Below, one piece after another: positions 8,308 through 21,200 of a stretch of 45,585 nucleotides of DNA; positions within the stretch are counted from its first letter, which is position 1; each line of letters starts with the position of its first letter. The stretch covers positions 1-45,585 of the forward strand of contig JAGHRY010000007.1 of assembly GCA_018066145.1 (NCBI GenBank). Reading direction: 5' to 3'. The translations under genes and the position numbers were made by a program. The notes under the pieces were generated by a model. That model worked only from the letters and a program-made list of their open reading frames with translations. It was not told the DNA's origin and did no database searches. The DNA comes from Candidatus Colimorpha merdihippi (lineage in GTDB: Bacteria > Bacteroidota > Bacteroidia > Bacteroidales > P3).

Positions 8308-8396
8308 CCGGGAATCCCGGGGATTTCCGGGATTTCCGGAATTTCCGGGGATTCCGGCCTTTCCGGAATTTCCGGGCCTTCCGGTACTTCCGGGCC
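8308..8396. repeat. Array D of the 9-bp TTCCGGnnn repeat
   Basis: About nine to ten units, some 8 or 10 bp long, of TTTCCGGnA type. The variable part is often GGA or GGC, giving CCGGGG and CCGGAATTCCGG-like palindromes. It fills the gap between two convergent genes and directly abuts the DUF4491 stop codon (8397-8399). Confidence 0.85.
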
Positions 8397-8684
8397 TTAT
8401 TTCTTTCTTTTTGGATTTTTGGGGAACCAGCCGCGCTGGACACGCTTCTCTTGCTTGATAAGCTCGCCTATGCTCCAGAAACAGCTGAAGGCAAACACTC
8501 CGCTAATGGTGCTCAATATAAAACTCTTAACCAGCAGCGAACACACCACTCCCACAATGCCCAAACACAAGAAAAGCCACCAGCTCTCTTTGCCCCAGTA
8601 ATACTCAGCCTTGACGACTATGATGTGAAACATACCAATGGTCAAAAAGGTGGCTATGCCTATTATTAGTCCTTTATAATTCAT
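8397..8684 (-). CDS. DUF4491 small membrane protein
   Basis: A 95-residue protein with three hydrophobic segments (about residues 5-23, 35-52 and 55-73) and a basic C-terminus ending FPKNPKRKK. The conserved pieces MNYKGLIIGIATF, YYWGKESWWLFL and FWSIGELIKQEKRVQRGWFP match my memory of DUF4491, an inner-membrane family of unknown function common in Bacteroides and relatives. A -7 box is at 8896-8903. The stop codon touches repeat array D. Confidence 0.85.
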   Translation of the reverse strand: MNYKGLIIGIATFLTIGMFHIIVVKAEYYWGKESWWLFLCLGIVGVVCSLLVKSFILSTISGVFAFSCFWSIGELIKQEKRVQRGWFPKNPKRKK

Positions 8685-8895
8685 ATCAGATTTCTATTTT
8701 CAGTTGTTCTATTGCTTAGGATTTGCGTATTGTGAGCGCGAAAATTAAATGTTACAGCTTTTCGGCTTTTGAAGTGAAAAAGGCTTCAATACAACCCTTG
8801 TTTGCTAGAAATGGCTCTATTTGCCGGCAATAAAAATATTATTATCTGCTAGCAACCACACAGTTGAACGGCAATACGCACAATCAAGCGTGATG

Positions 8896-8903
8896 CAAAT
8901 ATA
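8896..8903 (-). promoter_or_regulatory. Bacteroidetes -7 promoter box upstream of DUF4491
   Basis: TATATTTG on the minus strand, followed by CAT. It is the only good box in the 259-nt gap between the HEAT-like gene and DUF4491, and leaves a leader of about 200 nt in which I see no riboswitch or small gene. Confidence 0.55.
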
Positions 8904-8943
8904 CGATTTTTTTTTGAGAGTATAAGGGGGAAAGTTGCTCGAA

Positions 8944-9453
8944 CTATAATGTGCCTTTGATGGCTTTGGCATAAGTGCAGCGAACGCCAGGCGAATAATG
9001 TTCGATTTCCATGCAGTCGAGGGTGCGGCGGAATTCGCCGGCAAGCTCGGGGTAAAACCGACACATGCGGAAAGCCAATTTCATGCAGAGGGCCTGTATG
9101 CCAGCAGGCTCGTCGAAAGAGCGCATACCGAAAAGACAATAGTCGAGAAGGTCGGTACGAATTTCGGATTCGTCCATGGGAAGCCGCTCAATGATTGCCA
9201 GCGTGAGGCGGCGCAGCGGGATGCTAGGGGTGGTAAGGGCCAGGGTGGTGATATCGTTGCGCAGCGGGCGCAGCACTAGAAGCTCGGGACGGGAGGCTTT
9301 GGTAAGCACCCATCCTGCATTGCGAGATACACGTTCGTCGGGGTTGAAAAGATATTGAGCAAATTGGACAAAAGAACCATTACGGCGCACTTCGGCCAGA
9401 ATGGCTAATGCCTGGGTATTGCCAAGAGGCTGCTGGAGCTGGTGAAGCATCAT
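8944..9453 (-). CDS. Small HEAT-repeat-like protein, function unknown
   Basis: A 169-residue, probably all-helical cytoplasmic protein. Repeating helix pairs such as FAQYLFNPDERVSRNAGWVLTKA and IQALCMKLAFRMCRFYPELAGEFRRTLD resemble HEAT or alkylation-repair-type repeats used for protein or nucleic-acid binding. There is no catalytic motif. It is the last gene of the leuS-nusB-DUF1573-yajC-ybbR run, 43 nt after ybbR, so it is probably co-transcribed. Confidence 0.7.
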   Translation of the reverse strand: MMLHQLQQPLGNTQALAILAEVRRNGSFVQFAQYLFNPDERVSRNAGWVLTKASRPELLVLRPLRNDITTLALTTPSIPLRRLTLAIIERLPMDESEIRTDLLDYCLFGMRSFDEPAGIQALCMKLAFRMCRFYPELAGEFRRTLDCMEIEHYSPGVRCTYAKAIKGTL

Positions 9454-9496
9454 TACTACTAATACTAAAAGGGACTACTTTGGGGAAGAAATGGTG

Positions 9497-10414
9497 CTAA
9501 CGCTGGATGAGCACATACTGAAGCGAAGCCGGGGTAACGGTGCGAACGCGCACATCGGCCGGGAATCGGGTAAGCGTAACGGGGAGCTGAAGCGAAGCGT
9601 TGGTGGGATCGTACTGGACAATAGCCTGGAACTGCGAGGGCTGCACATCGCGATAACTGGATTCGGGGGCCCACACCTGCACGTCGACACGCTCGGGATA
9701 GAGCATGGCCTGCTGGTTGCCCATAATGCCCTGCACATCGACAGGGACGCTGACAGTGGTTAGCACATAGCGTTGGACAGGCAGATAGATGCGGACGACA
9801 TCAGTAGAGGGGCGAAGGTCGCGATAATTGAGCCATACGGGCTCGAGAGATAAGGTATAATACCCACTATCGGCAATGTGGTCAACTACCGCTGCCGAGG
9901 TAAAGAGTTCGCCTACCTTGTCTAGTGAGGCAGAGGAGCCATAAAGATATACTGTATCGGGTTCGATACGGGGTTCGCCTGAGAGGCCGCACTGGTCGTC
10001 GAAGCGAAACTCGACATTGCGAAGCTGCGGGACGAAAGCCTTGGACTGGCGCTGCTGGAGCGTGATCGTAAGCGCAGGAACCGTGCTGCTGATGCGACGG
10101 CTGTTGGGGATGGAATATATTTCTGACAAAAGGTCGAAGACATCGGCATTTACGGTTATGGAAGTATCGTTGGGAACTGATACCACCCATGGCTGGCGCT
10201 TGATGCGACGAGTGAGCCGGAATGCCTGGAAACCATTGACCTGGACAGAAATCGGGAGGAGGGTATCGGCATGGGAGACCACACAGCGAGCAGTGTCGTA
10301 GCCCGTCCACTCGACTTTGACGGGGAGGCTGAAATCATCGGGTTCGGACATGGTATACAGCAGCCATGCAATGGCTGTAAAGAACAGGATGGTCCAAAAC
10401 TGACGATAACGCAT
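9497..10414 (-). CDS. YbbR-domain membrane-anchored protein
   Basis: A 305-residue protein with one N-terminal membrane anchor (about residues 8-25, FWTILFFTAIAWLLYTM) and an extracytoplasmic beta-rich region with YbbR-type repeats: LPISVQVNGFQAFRLTRR, then PDTVYLYGSSASLDKV, then VDVQVWAPESSYRDVQ. YbbR (CdaR) domains regulate diadenylate cyclases in Firmicutes; in Bacteroidota the role is not known. It lies 81 nt after yajC in the usual Bacteroidales order nusB-yajC-ybbR. The gene that normally follows, coaE, is missing here and lies at 1328. Confidence 0.85.
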   Translation of the reverse strand: MRYRQFWTILFFTAIAWLLYTMSEPDDFSLPVKVEWTGYDTARCVVSHADTLLPISVQVNGFQAFRLTRRIKRQPWVVSVPNDTSITVNADVFDLLSEIYSIPNSRRISSTVPALTITLQQRQSKAFVPQLRNVEFRFDDQCGLSGEPRIEPDTVYLYGSSASLDKVGELFTSAAVVDHIADSGYYTLSLEPVWLNYRDLRPSTDVVRIYLPVQRYVLTTVSVPVDVQGIMGNQQAMLYPERVDVQVWAPESSYRDVQPSQFQAIVQYDPTNASLQLPVTLTRFPADVRVRTVTPASLQYVLIQR

Positions 10415-10495
10415 AGTGCAAATAATAAATATCGATGGCTACGATAAAAAAAATCGATAGCGGATAATACAATCCGCTATCGATATAGGCAGGGT

Positions 10496-10807
10496 TTATT
10501 TCTGCTGTTCGGCAGGTTGAACCATAGATTTTTCGACAGTGACGATGACGCCGTTGGAAATTTCGACATCGACAGTGTGTTCGGCCACATCGTGGACCTT
10601 GCCATAGATACCGCCAGAGAAAGTGATACGGTCGCCTTTGGCGAGTTTTTCGCGGAATTCGCGTTCTTTTTTAGCCTGTTTCTGCTGGGGACGAATCATC
10701 AGGAGCCACATAACGGCAAAAATCAGAACGAGCCAGAGGAGCATGTTGCCGCCGCCGGTACTACCATTGGTTGCGGAAGCCTGAAGAAGGATGAAAAGAT
10801 TGTTCAT
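10496..10807 (-). CDS. yajC: Preprotein translocase subunit YajC
   Basis: A 103-residue accessory subunit of the Sec translocase. It has one membrane segment (about residues 21-38), followed by the family signature IRPQQKQAKKEREF and the cytoplasmic beta domain GDRITFSGGIYGKV..DVEISNGVIVTVEKSMV. The N-terminus is Gly/Ser-rich before the membrane helix. It belongs to the nusB operon. In the 93-nt gap before it, a short hairpin CCTGCC-CGCA-GGCAGG (10829-10844) is present but has no U-run. Confidence 0.95.
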   Translation of the reverse strand: MNNLFILLQASATNGSTGGGNMLLWLVLIFAVMWLLMIRPQQKQAKKEREFREKLAKGDRITFSGGIYGKVHDVAEHTVDVEISNGVIVTVEKSMVQPAEQQK

Positions 10808-10900
10808 AATAAATGTTTGGGGCCCTCCCCTGCCCGCAGGCAGGCTTGGACAAGTTTATAATAAATTATTAATTACAATGACAAATAGCTGCTAACAGCA

Positions 10901-11353
10901 TCAATTGGTGACCTGGGCAGTGATTTTGAGCATAACGCGTGAAGGCTGGGCATTGGACAGGACGGTGACCTCCTGGTATTGCTGGCCTATTTTGCCACGG
11001 GAATTGAAAGAAACGGTAACATAGCCCTCTTCGCCAGGAGCAATTCGCTTTTTAGGATAGTCGGCCACGGTGCATCCACAGCTGGCAGAACAGTTGCTGA
11101 TAACGAGGTCGCTTTTGCCCGTATTGCGGAAATGGAAGCTGTAGGCGATACTCTCACCCTCGGTGATGCGACCAAAATCATGCATATTGTTGTCGAACGA
11201 GATGACCGGCATGGCGCCAGATTCGTCGGTACCACTGGCAGTGGCAGGAATATGGATTATATCGACACCGATATTGTCAGTGCCGTTATTGCCACGATTA
11301 CAGCCTGCAAAAGCAAGCAGCAGAACGGGGAGGAAAAGGAATATACGTTTCAT
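10901..11353 (-). CDS. DUF1573 lipoprotein
   Basis: A 150-residue lipoprotein with signal MKRIFLF..LLAFAGC (lipidated Cys18) and one DUF1573 Ig-like domain. The signature is HDFGRITEGESIAYSFHFRNTGKSDLVI, then SCGCTVADYPKKRIAPGEEG. The family is very common in Bacteroidota and its role is unknown. The start codon directly follows the nusB stop with no gap, which points to translational coupling. Confidence 0.92.
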   Translation of the reverse strand: MKRIFLFLPVLLLAFAGCNRGNNGTDNIGVDIIHIPATASGTDESGAMPVISFDNNMHDFGRITEGESIAYSFHFRNTGKSDLVISNCSASCGCTVADYPKKRIAPGEEGYVTVSFNSRGKIGQQYQEVTVLSNAQPSRVMLKITAQVTN

Positions 11354-12349
11354 TTATTGTTCGTTATAAGGGTTGTCGTCGGAATCGAGATCGGGGTCGT
11401 AAAGGCCACGGCCTGACTTGCGGATGCGACCGGCACTGCGAAGTTCGATCACGAACTTGGAGAGTATGCCATTGATGAAAAGCTTGGAACGCTCGGCCGA
11501 AAACTCTTTGGCGAGTTCGATGTACTCGTCGACACTTACGCGCTCGGGAATGCTGGGAAACTCGGTAAGCTCGGCAACAGCCATATTAAGAAGCAGCACA
11601 TCCATGAAAGCCACACGATCGTACTCCCAGCCATTGAGGTTGCGACGAATCATGTCTTCGACTTCCTTTCCACAACGAATGGTGGCAAGGAGCAGGCGGT
11701 GGGCAAAGTCGAAAGCCTCAACATCCTTTTGATTGCGGGTATCGTGAACCAGGGGAATGGCAGTGGCCTCATCGAGGGTATCGTCAAGCGCCTTAAGCAT
11801 CATGAAGTTGTACTGGGCAATCTGATCGTAGTCGTCCTCCCAGAAAAGGCTCTGGGGATAAAGCAGATCGCAAAGAGGTTCGAAATTGATGATGAACTTA
11901 AAGACATTGAGAGCAAATGCCTGATCGGTCTCGAAAGAAGGTTCGGTGGCAAGATACTGCTTATACTCGGGCAGCTGCGAAAGCTGGGCAAAAGCCTGGC
12001 GGAAAGCCTCATCATATTCGACACCAGACCAGTTGACACGGCAATCGTCGCAATGACGGCGCAAATCGTAGTTATCGGCCAGACGGCGAATAAAGATATT
12101 CTCGGGCAGGCGAAGAATAGGATTGAGGTCCTCCTCGGAGGGAAGGAACTTATGCTGGTTCTCCTCGAGCACCACGCCAGCAATCTCGGCAAGATGAACA
12201 AGGGCTGCAAGCTGAAGGGTGCCAAGGTCGTTGAGACGGGCAATGCCTTGCTTGAAGTTCTTTTCGGCGACAATGATATCGACGGGGTCGGTTTTGGAGG
12301 CGTAAATGGTCTGCAGAACCTTGGAACGAAGGAAATGACGGCTTAACAT
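11354..12349 (-). CDS. nusB: Transcription antitermination factor NusB (long Bacteroidetes form)
   Basis: NusB binds boxA RNA together with NusE (ribosomal protein S10) and supports antitermination in rRNA operons. At 331 residues it is twice the size of E. coli NusB. The N-terminal 180 or so residues are the extra helical region seen in Bacteroidota (MLSRHFLRSKVLQTIYA), and the C-terminal domain holds the conserved part WEYDRVAFMDVLLLNMAVAEL..IPERVSVDEYIELAKEFSAERSKLFINGILSKF. It follows leuS by 42 nt on the same strand. Confidence 0.95.
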   Translation of the reverse strand: MLSRHFLRSKVLQTIYASKTDPVDIIVAEKNFKQGIARLNDLGTLQLAALVHLAEIAGVVLEENQHKFLPSEEDLNPILRLPENIFIRRLADNYDLRRHCDDCRVNWSGVEYDEAFRQAFAQLSQLPEYKQYLATEPSFETDQAFALNVFKFIINFEPLCDLLYPQSLFWEDDYDQIAQYNFMMLKALDDTLDEATAIPLVHDTRNQKDVEAFDFAHRLLLATIRCGKEVEDMIRRNLNGWEYDRVAFMDVLLLNMAVAELTEFPSIPERVSVDEYIELAKEFSAERSKLFINGILSKFVIELRSAGRIRKSGRGLYDPDLDSDDNPYNEQ

Positions 12350-12391
12350 TAGTCTGTGATATTTAGAGTAAAGAGTAAAATGTAGCGGATA

Positions 12392-15238
<2,847 letters not shown>

Positions 15239-15304
15239 GTGTCTCTTCAGTTAACCTTTGTGCTATAATCCCTTACATAACTTTAGAAAAAGGGATGTAA
15301 AATG

Positions 15305-15312
15305 CAAATATA
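15305..15312 (-). promoter_or_regulatory. Bacteroidetes -7 promoter box for leuS
   Basis: TATATTTG on the minus strand with a long A-run before it, 67 nt before the leuS ATG. No T-box or leucine-rich leader was found between the box and the start. Confidence 0.65.
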
Positions 15313-15421
15313 CACTTTTTTTTATAAATTATAGTTTTTTTTGGTGACCAGGTGATGGTTTTATCGTAGAGTCCATGCTAAATGTGATCTCCAAAATGGC
15401 GATATTTTGGGATTTGGGTAG

Positions 15422-18259
15422 CTAATGTGTAAGCGTGAGTGTGGTGCGGCGGGACTGGGGTTTGGCCGTGCGTGACGACACTTTATGCGATATCGTGAGG
15501 GGGACATCGGAACCTTTGCCAATAACGGTGAGCTGGCTGCGCGACACGCCATGCTCGACAAGAAATTCGAGGAGTCCATCGGCTCGTTGCTGAGTTAGGA
15601 TCAAATTATCGGCATCGCCTACATTGCCATCGACATGAACTTCGATGACGGCATGATATCCATGCCGACTCAAGTAAGAAGCCAGCCGGAGGAGTTCGGC
15701 TTGCGAGTTATCGGTATAGCGGGCACCCGAGAGCTGATAAGAAATGCCCTGCAAGACAACCGAGGTGCCATTTTCGGTCATTTGAATAATGGGGACCAGG
15801 TCGAAATCGCATACCTGCGATTGGGCACTGGAAAAATCGGTAAGATCGACCCGACGACATTCAGGGAAGAAATCGGGATGGCGGACAAAAAGATTGTATT
15901 CGGCCCCAAGGGGCAGAATCAACATATAGGTGCCTTTAACGGGGTCGGAAGTGCACTGCCCGAGCAGACGACCCGATACAGGATCCTCCCAACAGAGGGT
16001 GGCCGACAAGGGGCGTCCGGCTTGATCGCGAAGGGTGCCGGAGAGGGTGGCCACAGGCTGGGGGCGTGCCACATCAGGAAGTGTGACAGTATAGATATTC
16101 TGCGACTGTTCGCGACGCGAGAAATAAGCCTTGGAGCCATCGGTGGTGACTTTGTAGCCCCAATCGTCGCCAGTAGTATTGATATCGCGGCCAATATTGA
16201 TAGGTTCAGACCATCGGGTCCAAGAATCGTCGAGGCGGGTGGTCACATACACATCCATCTGCCCCATAGAGCCATGTCCTTCAGATGAGAAATAAAGGGT
16301 GCGCATATCGGGATGAAGGTATGGGGAACGCTCGTCGAAAGGGGTATTCACCGACTCGCCAAGCTCGAAAGGCTGGCCCCAATTGCCACGGTCGTCCATA
16401 ATGGAAATATAGAGATTTAGTGAGCTGTCGACCTCGCGATCGGTACGGCCTAAAGCAGCAAAAAGAATGGCCCTTCCATTGGCTGCCAAGCAGGCATCAG
16501 ATTGCCATGAAGCGTTATTGAAAATCTGAGGCAATTTGGCCACCCGCCACCCATTGGCGGTGCGGTCGGCCTGATAAAGAACACCTGTTTGATAAAGTAG
16601 GAGGGTATTGCCATCGGTAGAGATGGAAATGGGAGCCTCGTTGCCGTAGGTATGAGAGAGATCCATTTCGAGGGATGGTGAAGACCAGCCGCCAGCAGAA
16701 TTGCGGGTAGCGACAAAGACATCCTCGCCCCCGATATTTTCGGGCCGGTTTTTACCTGCAAAGTAAAGGGTACGGCTATCGGCACTGATGACAGGGGCGA
16801 ACTCGTCGCCTTTAGGGGTGTTGATAACAGCAGAAAGAGCTGCAGAACGCCCACCTCCCGTCATATCGGACGCGAGGGTGGAAAGCAGCTTGAGATATTC
16901 TGTACTAGACCGAAAATGAGGAGCATATTGCTTGGCTATATCGATGGCGGCCGAAAAACGGTTGTGGTCGATATGGTCTTTCAATAGTTGCTGTAGCATG
17001 ATGAAAGCTTCGTGGCAAGGAGCCACCGCCCGAATACAGGAATCAATATGACGATAGTCGTAATTGGCATTGGCTTCAACAGCCAGCGAATCGTGGTCGC
17101 GCATCTGGTGCGGGAGCAGATGGGGAAAACGCTGATAAAAACGAGCAAAATTGTTGACCGAAGTGCCCATATACGCCTGGCGAAGGAAATGGCCTACAGA
17201 CTGCCGGAGAGGAGAATCGTCGACCTCGGGCGAGAAACGCAAAGCGGCATGTGTGGCAGCATCGACATGATGATGCAGCAGCGCAAAACGGGAGAGATGA
17301 GCAAGGGCAGTATCGCGCCAGGAGATACAGTTGCTATTGTCGAGGTACTCGACATACGACATCCATCGATTAGGCGTAGTGGACCGGTAGTACTCGATAC
17401 TGTCGGCATACCAGATAGACTGCGAATTATAAGGGCTGAGGGGATAGCGTTGGGCATAGCTTCGATAGTATTGCTCGGCATCGAAGAAACGTACATCGCG
17501 AAAATCGAGGGTATAGACCGAATCCATTGCCCGCGAATAGAGGTGCGACTGGGGATACGAGGTGCAAAACATCTGATAAGAAGTGACCGTGTGCTGGCGA
17601 TCGGCATCAACAAAAACCATGCTGTCGCGAACTGCTTCAGCAGCAGGAATCAAAACAGAGCCTGGGCGTCGGTCGATGAATGCCTGCATCATTGCCAAAG
17701 TGCCTGCATTGCGGGCAATAGCAAACTCGATAGTATCGCGGCTGCGGGTGGCAGCCATGCGCAGATCTGCTGGGGCGAGAGAATAGTACGAAAGAAAAAA
17801 CTGATAGGCATCGGGGGTGCGGAGACTGTCGGCAATATGGAGTGCCAGCCCACACACACGCCTGATACCATAGTCGATAAGGGCACCCGAATAACTATCG
17901 CGCGACCAGCGTTCGACCTGTCTTTCATCGGCATAAGAATAGGCATCATGCACACGGCGAAGGTGGTCATACGCTTTGCTGGGCGAAAACTGGGAGAATG
18001 CAGCATTGGAATACAACTGATAGGCGGCATAATGGCACTCAAGATTGTTGCTATCGCGACTGAGATGGCGAAGAATCTTGTCGGCTGCTTTATCAAACTT
18101 TAGTTTTTCGATATCGCGTCGATAAGGATATTCGGCTTCGGGAGGAATGGCATTTCCAGCCACAGCCTGTGAAGTAGAGGAATCAGCAGGAGCTTGCCCC
18201 TGAGCCATAAATGAGGCCGAGAGCAGTAAGAGCGTGAGTGCAGTGCGTAAGATGTGCAT
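15422..18259 (-). CDS. PorE-like outer-membrane-associated protein (helical repeats, PD40 propeller, CRD, OmpA)
   Basis: A 945-residue exported protein. Order of parts: signal peptide 1-21; a long helical, Tyr/Arg/Asp-rich region to about 470 that is TPR-like; a WD40-like/PD40 propeller at about 485-710 (repeats such as APVISADSRTLYFAG and RSPYLHPDMRTLYFSSEG); a carboxypeptidase-regulatory-like fold at about 740-820 (LSGTLRDQAGRPL); and an OmpA C-terminal peptidoglycan-binding domain from about 835. This order is that of PorE, a peptidoglycan-anchored part of the type IX secretion system, although PorE is shorter and many paralogues exist. It starts 33 nt after the giant glucan synthase gene, so the two are probably co-transcribed. 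Confidence 0.8.
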   Translation of the reverse strand: MHILRTALTLLLLSASFMAQGQAPADSSTSQAVAGNAIPPEAEYPYRRDIEKLKFDKAADKILRHLSRDSNNLECHYAAYQLYSNAAFSQFSPSKAYDHLRRVHDAYSYADERQVERWSRDSYSGALIDYGIRRVCGLALHIADSLRTPDAYQFFLSYYSLAPADLRMAATRSRDTIEFAIARNAGTLAMMQAFIDRRPGSVLIPAAEAVRDSMVFVDADRQHTVTSYQMFCTSYPQSHLYSRAMDSVYTLDFRDVRFFDAEQYYRSYAQRYPLSPYNSQSIWYADSIEYYRSTTPNRWMSYVEYLDNSNCISWRDTALAHLSRFALLHHHVDAATHAALRFSPEVDDSPLRQSVGHFLRQAYMGTSVNNFARFYQRFPHLLPHQMRDHDSLAVEANANYDYRHIDSCIRAVAPCHEAFIMLQQLLKDHIDHNRFSAAIDIAKQYAPHFRSSTEYLKLLSTLASDMTGGGRSAALSAVINTPKGDEFAPVISADSRTLYFAGKNRPENIGGEDVFVATRNSAGGWSSPSLEMDLSHTYGNEAPISISTDGNTLLLYQTGVLYQADRTANGWRVAKLPQIFNNASWQSDACLAANGRAILFAALGRTDREVDSSLNLYISIMDDRGNWGQPFELGESVNTPFDERSPYLHPDMRTLYFSSEGHGSMGQMDVYVTTRLDDSWTRWSEPINIGRDINTTGDDWGYKVTTDGSKAYFSRREQSQNIYTVTLPDVARPQPVATLSGTLRDQAGRPLSATLCWEDPVSGRLLGQCTSDPVKGTYMLILPLGAEYNLFVRHPDFFPECRRVDLTDFSSAQSQVCDFDLVPIIQMTENGTSVVLQGISYQLSGARYTDNSQAELLRLASYLSRHGYHAVIEVHVDGNVGDADNLILTQQRADGLLEFLVEHGVSRSQLTVIGKGSDVPLTISHKVSSRTAKPQSRRTTLTLTH

Positions 18260-18292
18260 TTATTGTAGGATGAATATATTATGGAGCTAGGA

Positions 18293-21200
18293 TTAGTTGA
18301 TAGCGATTGTATGCACCTGTCCATCGTCTACCAGTTGCACCCGGGCAGTTTGCTGGCTGCCGGAACTGCGTTTGTAAACAATATGGTAGGTGGCAGAGCC
18401 ATAGTGGTAGTCGGCCTCGAAAGAATCCCAATCGGAAGGAACATGGGGGTTGATAACAAGGGTATCGGCCTCCTTCTGCAAACCCAGAATATACTCGACA
18501 CCCGTCTTGTAGGCCCACGAAGCCGAACCGGTATACCAAGTCCAGCCGCCGCGGCCGGGATGCTGGGGATTGCTATAAATATCAGCAGCAATACAATACG
18601 GCTCGACTTTATACTTGAGCACATCGGCCAGCGTAGAGGTGCGATGGATGGGATTGATGAGCGAATAGAGGAAATATGCCATGTCTACCCTACCCTCCTT
18701 AAGTTGCGCCATGATGTACCACATAGCGCCATGGGTGTACTGTCCACCATTCTCGCGCACGCCTACAGGATAGCGCATGATGTATCCGGGATTGTCGGCC
18801 GAACGGGCAAAGGCGGGGGTAAGCAGTTGAATAATCTCGTGTTCACGGTTGACAAGGCGGGCATCAGTCTCGCGGAATACCGATTCTTTCTGCTGCGGCG
18901 TGGCCACATCGGTGAGGATAGACCATGCTTGGGAAATAAGGTCGATTTGACATTCGGTGTTGTTGCGCGAGCCCATGGGGCGTCCATTATCAAAATAGGC
19001 ACGCAGGAACCAAGAGCCATCCCAGGCATTCTTCTGGAGGGCATCGACAAGGCGGGTCCGGAAATCGGTAAGCTCGCTAATGTACGACAAATCGGCACCG
19101 GGAACCATCTGGGTAAGCTCTTCCATCTTGGGGAGTATATCGCACAGGAAGAAAGCGACCCAAACACTCTCGCCTTTGCCTTGCACGCCTACGGCAGACA
19201 TTCCATCGTTCCAGTCGCCGCACCCCATCAAGGGGAGTCCATGCTGGCCGATGCGGTTCATGGAGCGGTTGACAGCCCGCCGCAAATGTTCGTAGAGCGA
19301 AGCATATTGGTAATTGAAATCGCGTTTATCGATGGAAGTGGCCACTTTGAATTCGGGTACAGTATAGCGCATGCCGCGTTCGGCTTCGCCGGGATTCAGC
19401 TGCTCGGCCTGACAGAAACACACCTGCTCTGTGAGGATGGAAGTGTCGCCAGTAACCTTGATATACTGATAGGTGACGTATGGCAGCCATAGATAATCGT
19501 CGCTGAAAGTGGTTCGGGAGCCTAGCAAGATGCTCTCGTGCCACCAATGGAGCACGTCTCCTTCGGCAAACTGGTGGGCAGCATGCTCGAGTATCTGACG
19601 GCGGGCATAGGCCGGGTCGCTATATAGTACCGACATGCTATCCTGCAACTGATCACGGAAACCTGTGGCACCACCCACCTGATAGAAACCGGCACGGGCA
19701 AACAAGCGCGATGCATATACCTGATAGAGATACCAGCGGTTAAGCATGTAATTGAACGACTTGTCGGGGGTAGACACCTGGATGTTGCCGAGTTTGTCGT
19801 CCCAGAATTTCGTCACCTTCGCATATTCCTCCTCGATGAGGGGGATGGTAATGCGGCGAGGCTGGTCGGTAGGATGCTCGAGGACCGACACCATATAGGC
19901 AAACTCGCTGGTGCCATTGGCAGGAACCAAGGCATGGAAACCAAGGCGTTTGCGATTGGGGAAGGAAAGGTCGACATCGGTAATTTCTTCGGTAGCAGAA
20001 ATCTGCACACGCGAATTGCGATACACTTCGTGGTATACATTGCGCACCAGGAGGCTATTCTGCTCAGGCTTCCATTCCGAATAGAGATAGCGCGCCGTTT
20101 GTTCCTCGGTAGTGCCAAGCACAAGCTTGTAGAGCATGTCGATCTGAAGGTCGAGGGGATTGTCGGTTTTATTAACCAACTGAACCTGGTAATACTTCTC
20201 GAGCCGTTCGGCCGAAACAAACACACGCACCTTGATAACAAACTGGTCGTATTCGGCATCAAAAGCCGAAAAGCCCTGGCCATGGCGTGCTGTTGCAGGC
20301 ACAAACTGCTGCTTGTTGACCAGCAACATCTCGGAAGCATTATCGCGAACAATATCGTTGCTCCAGCCTGTGAGTTTGAACTGTTGGGCGTTGAATGCAA
20401 ATGTAAAGCCCGACATAGTGGCGCTAACGATAGCACCAAACCGGGGATTGGCCAGCACGTTAACCCATGGCATTGGCGTGTTGGTGTTGGTGATGACATA
20501 ATCGCGTCCTTGATTGTCGAAGCCGCCATATTGGTTGTAGAAATCGAGTGCCGACCACACATGATGCTTGGATGTGGGTTTGAGTACCGGATATTCAACC
20601 ATGTCCTGATAGTGCTGGTTGGCCTGTTCGGCCTGTTGGAGCTGCTCGTAGATTTTGATGCCATCGCGGGTGTTGAACGAGAGATGGGCCACCGTGCGAA
20701 GCAATGTGCGCTCGTCTTGCGAAATCTCATCGCCGTTGAGAATAAACACCCTTCCTTCCTTGATTTGCGATGCCCACAAGTGTTCGGTATTGGCAATATT
20801 GCGGATGAAATGGGTGAGGCCGTCGCGGTTTTCGCCCTTTTCATCATTAATGAATACAATATCTATAATAAGGCCGCGCACCTTCCAATACTCGTAGGCG
20901 CGGAGTGTTTCTTTGGCAAATCCCGAATATTTAATATCGTCGATCTCCATCAGCAGAATATCCAAGTCGCCCGAGATGCCGAAACGCCATAGGCCCGACT
21001 GTGCCAAACGATTTTGTCGCAGATACTGCTGACGGTCGTTGCCTAGGGTGGCCGTTTGGAGGAAATACTTGGAGAGGTTATTGTAAAGCGTCATCTGCGC
21101 GCCCTTGAGAAGCGACATGGAATTGCGCATATTATTGAATACCGACGAAGTGCTGAAGGCATTCTCAATATCGATAGCATCGCTGTAAGCCTCGGCAATG

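Noticed and set aside
1978-8396. The TTCCGG arrays as CRISPR or as collagen-like genes
   Set aside because: The unit is 9 bp with no spacers and there are no cas genes. The Gly-x-y frames that appear on translation have no proper start or family context and differ in frame between arrays.
10829-10844. Hairpin CCTGCC-CGCA-GGCAGG between DUF1573 and yajC as a terminator
   Set aside because: The stem is only 6 bp and no U-run follows on the operon strand, so it is more likely a minor processing or repeat sequence.
15392-15411. CCAAAAT/ATTTTGG hairpin after the PorE-like gene as a terminator
   Set aside because: It is a short AT-rich stem without a U-run; too weak to call.
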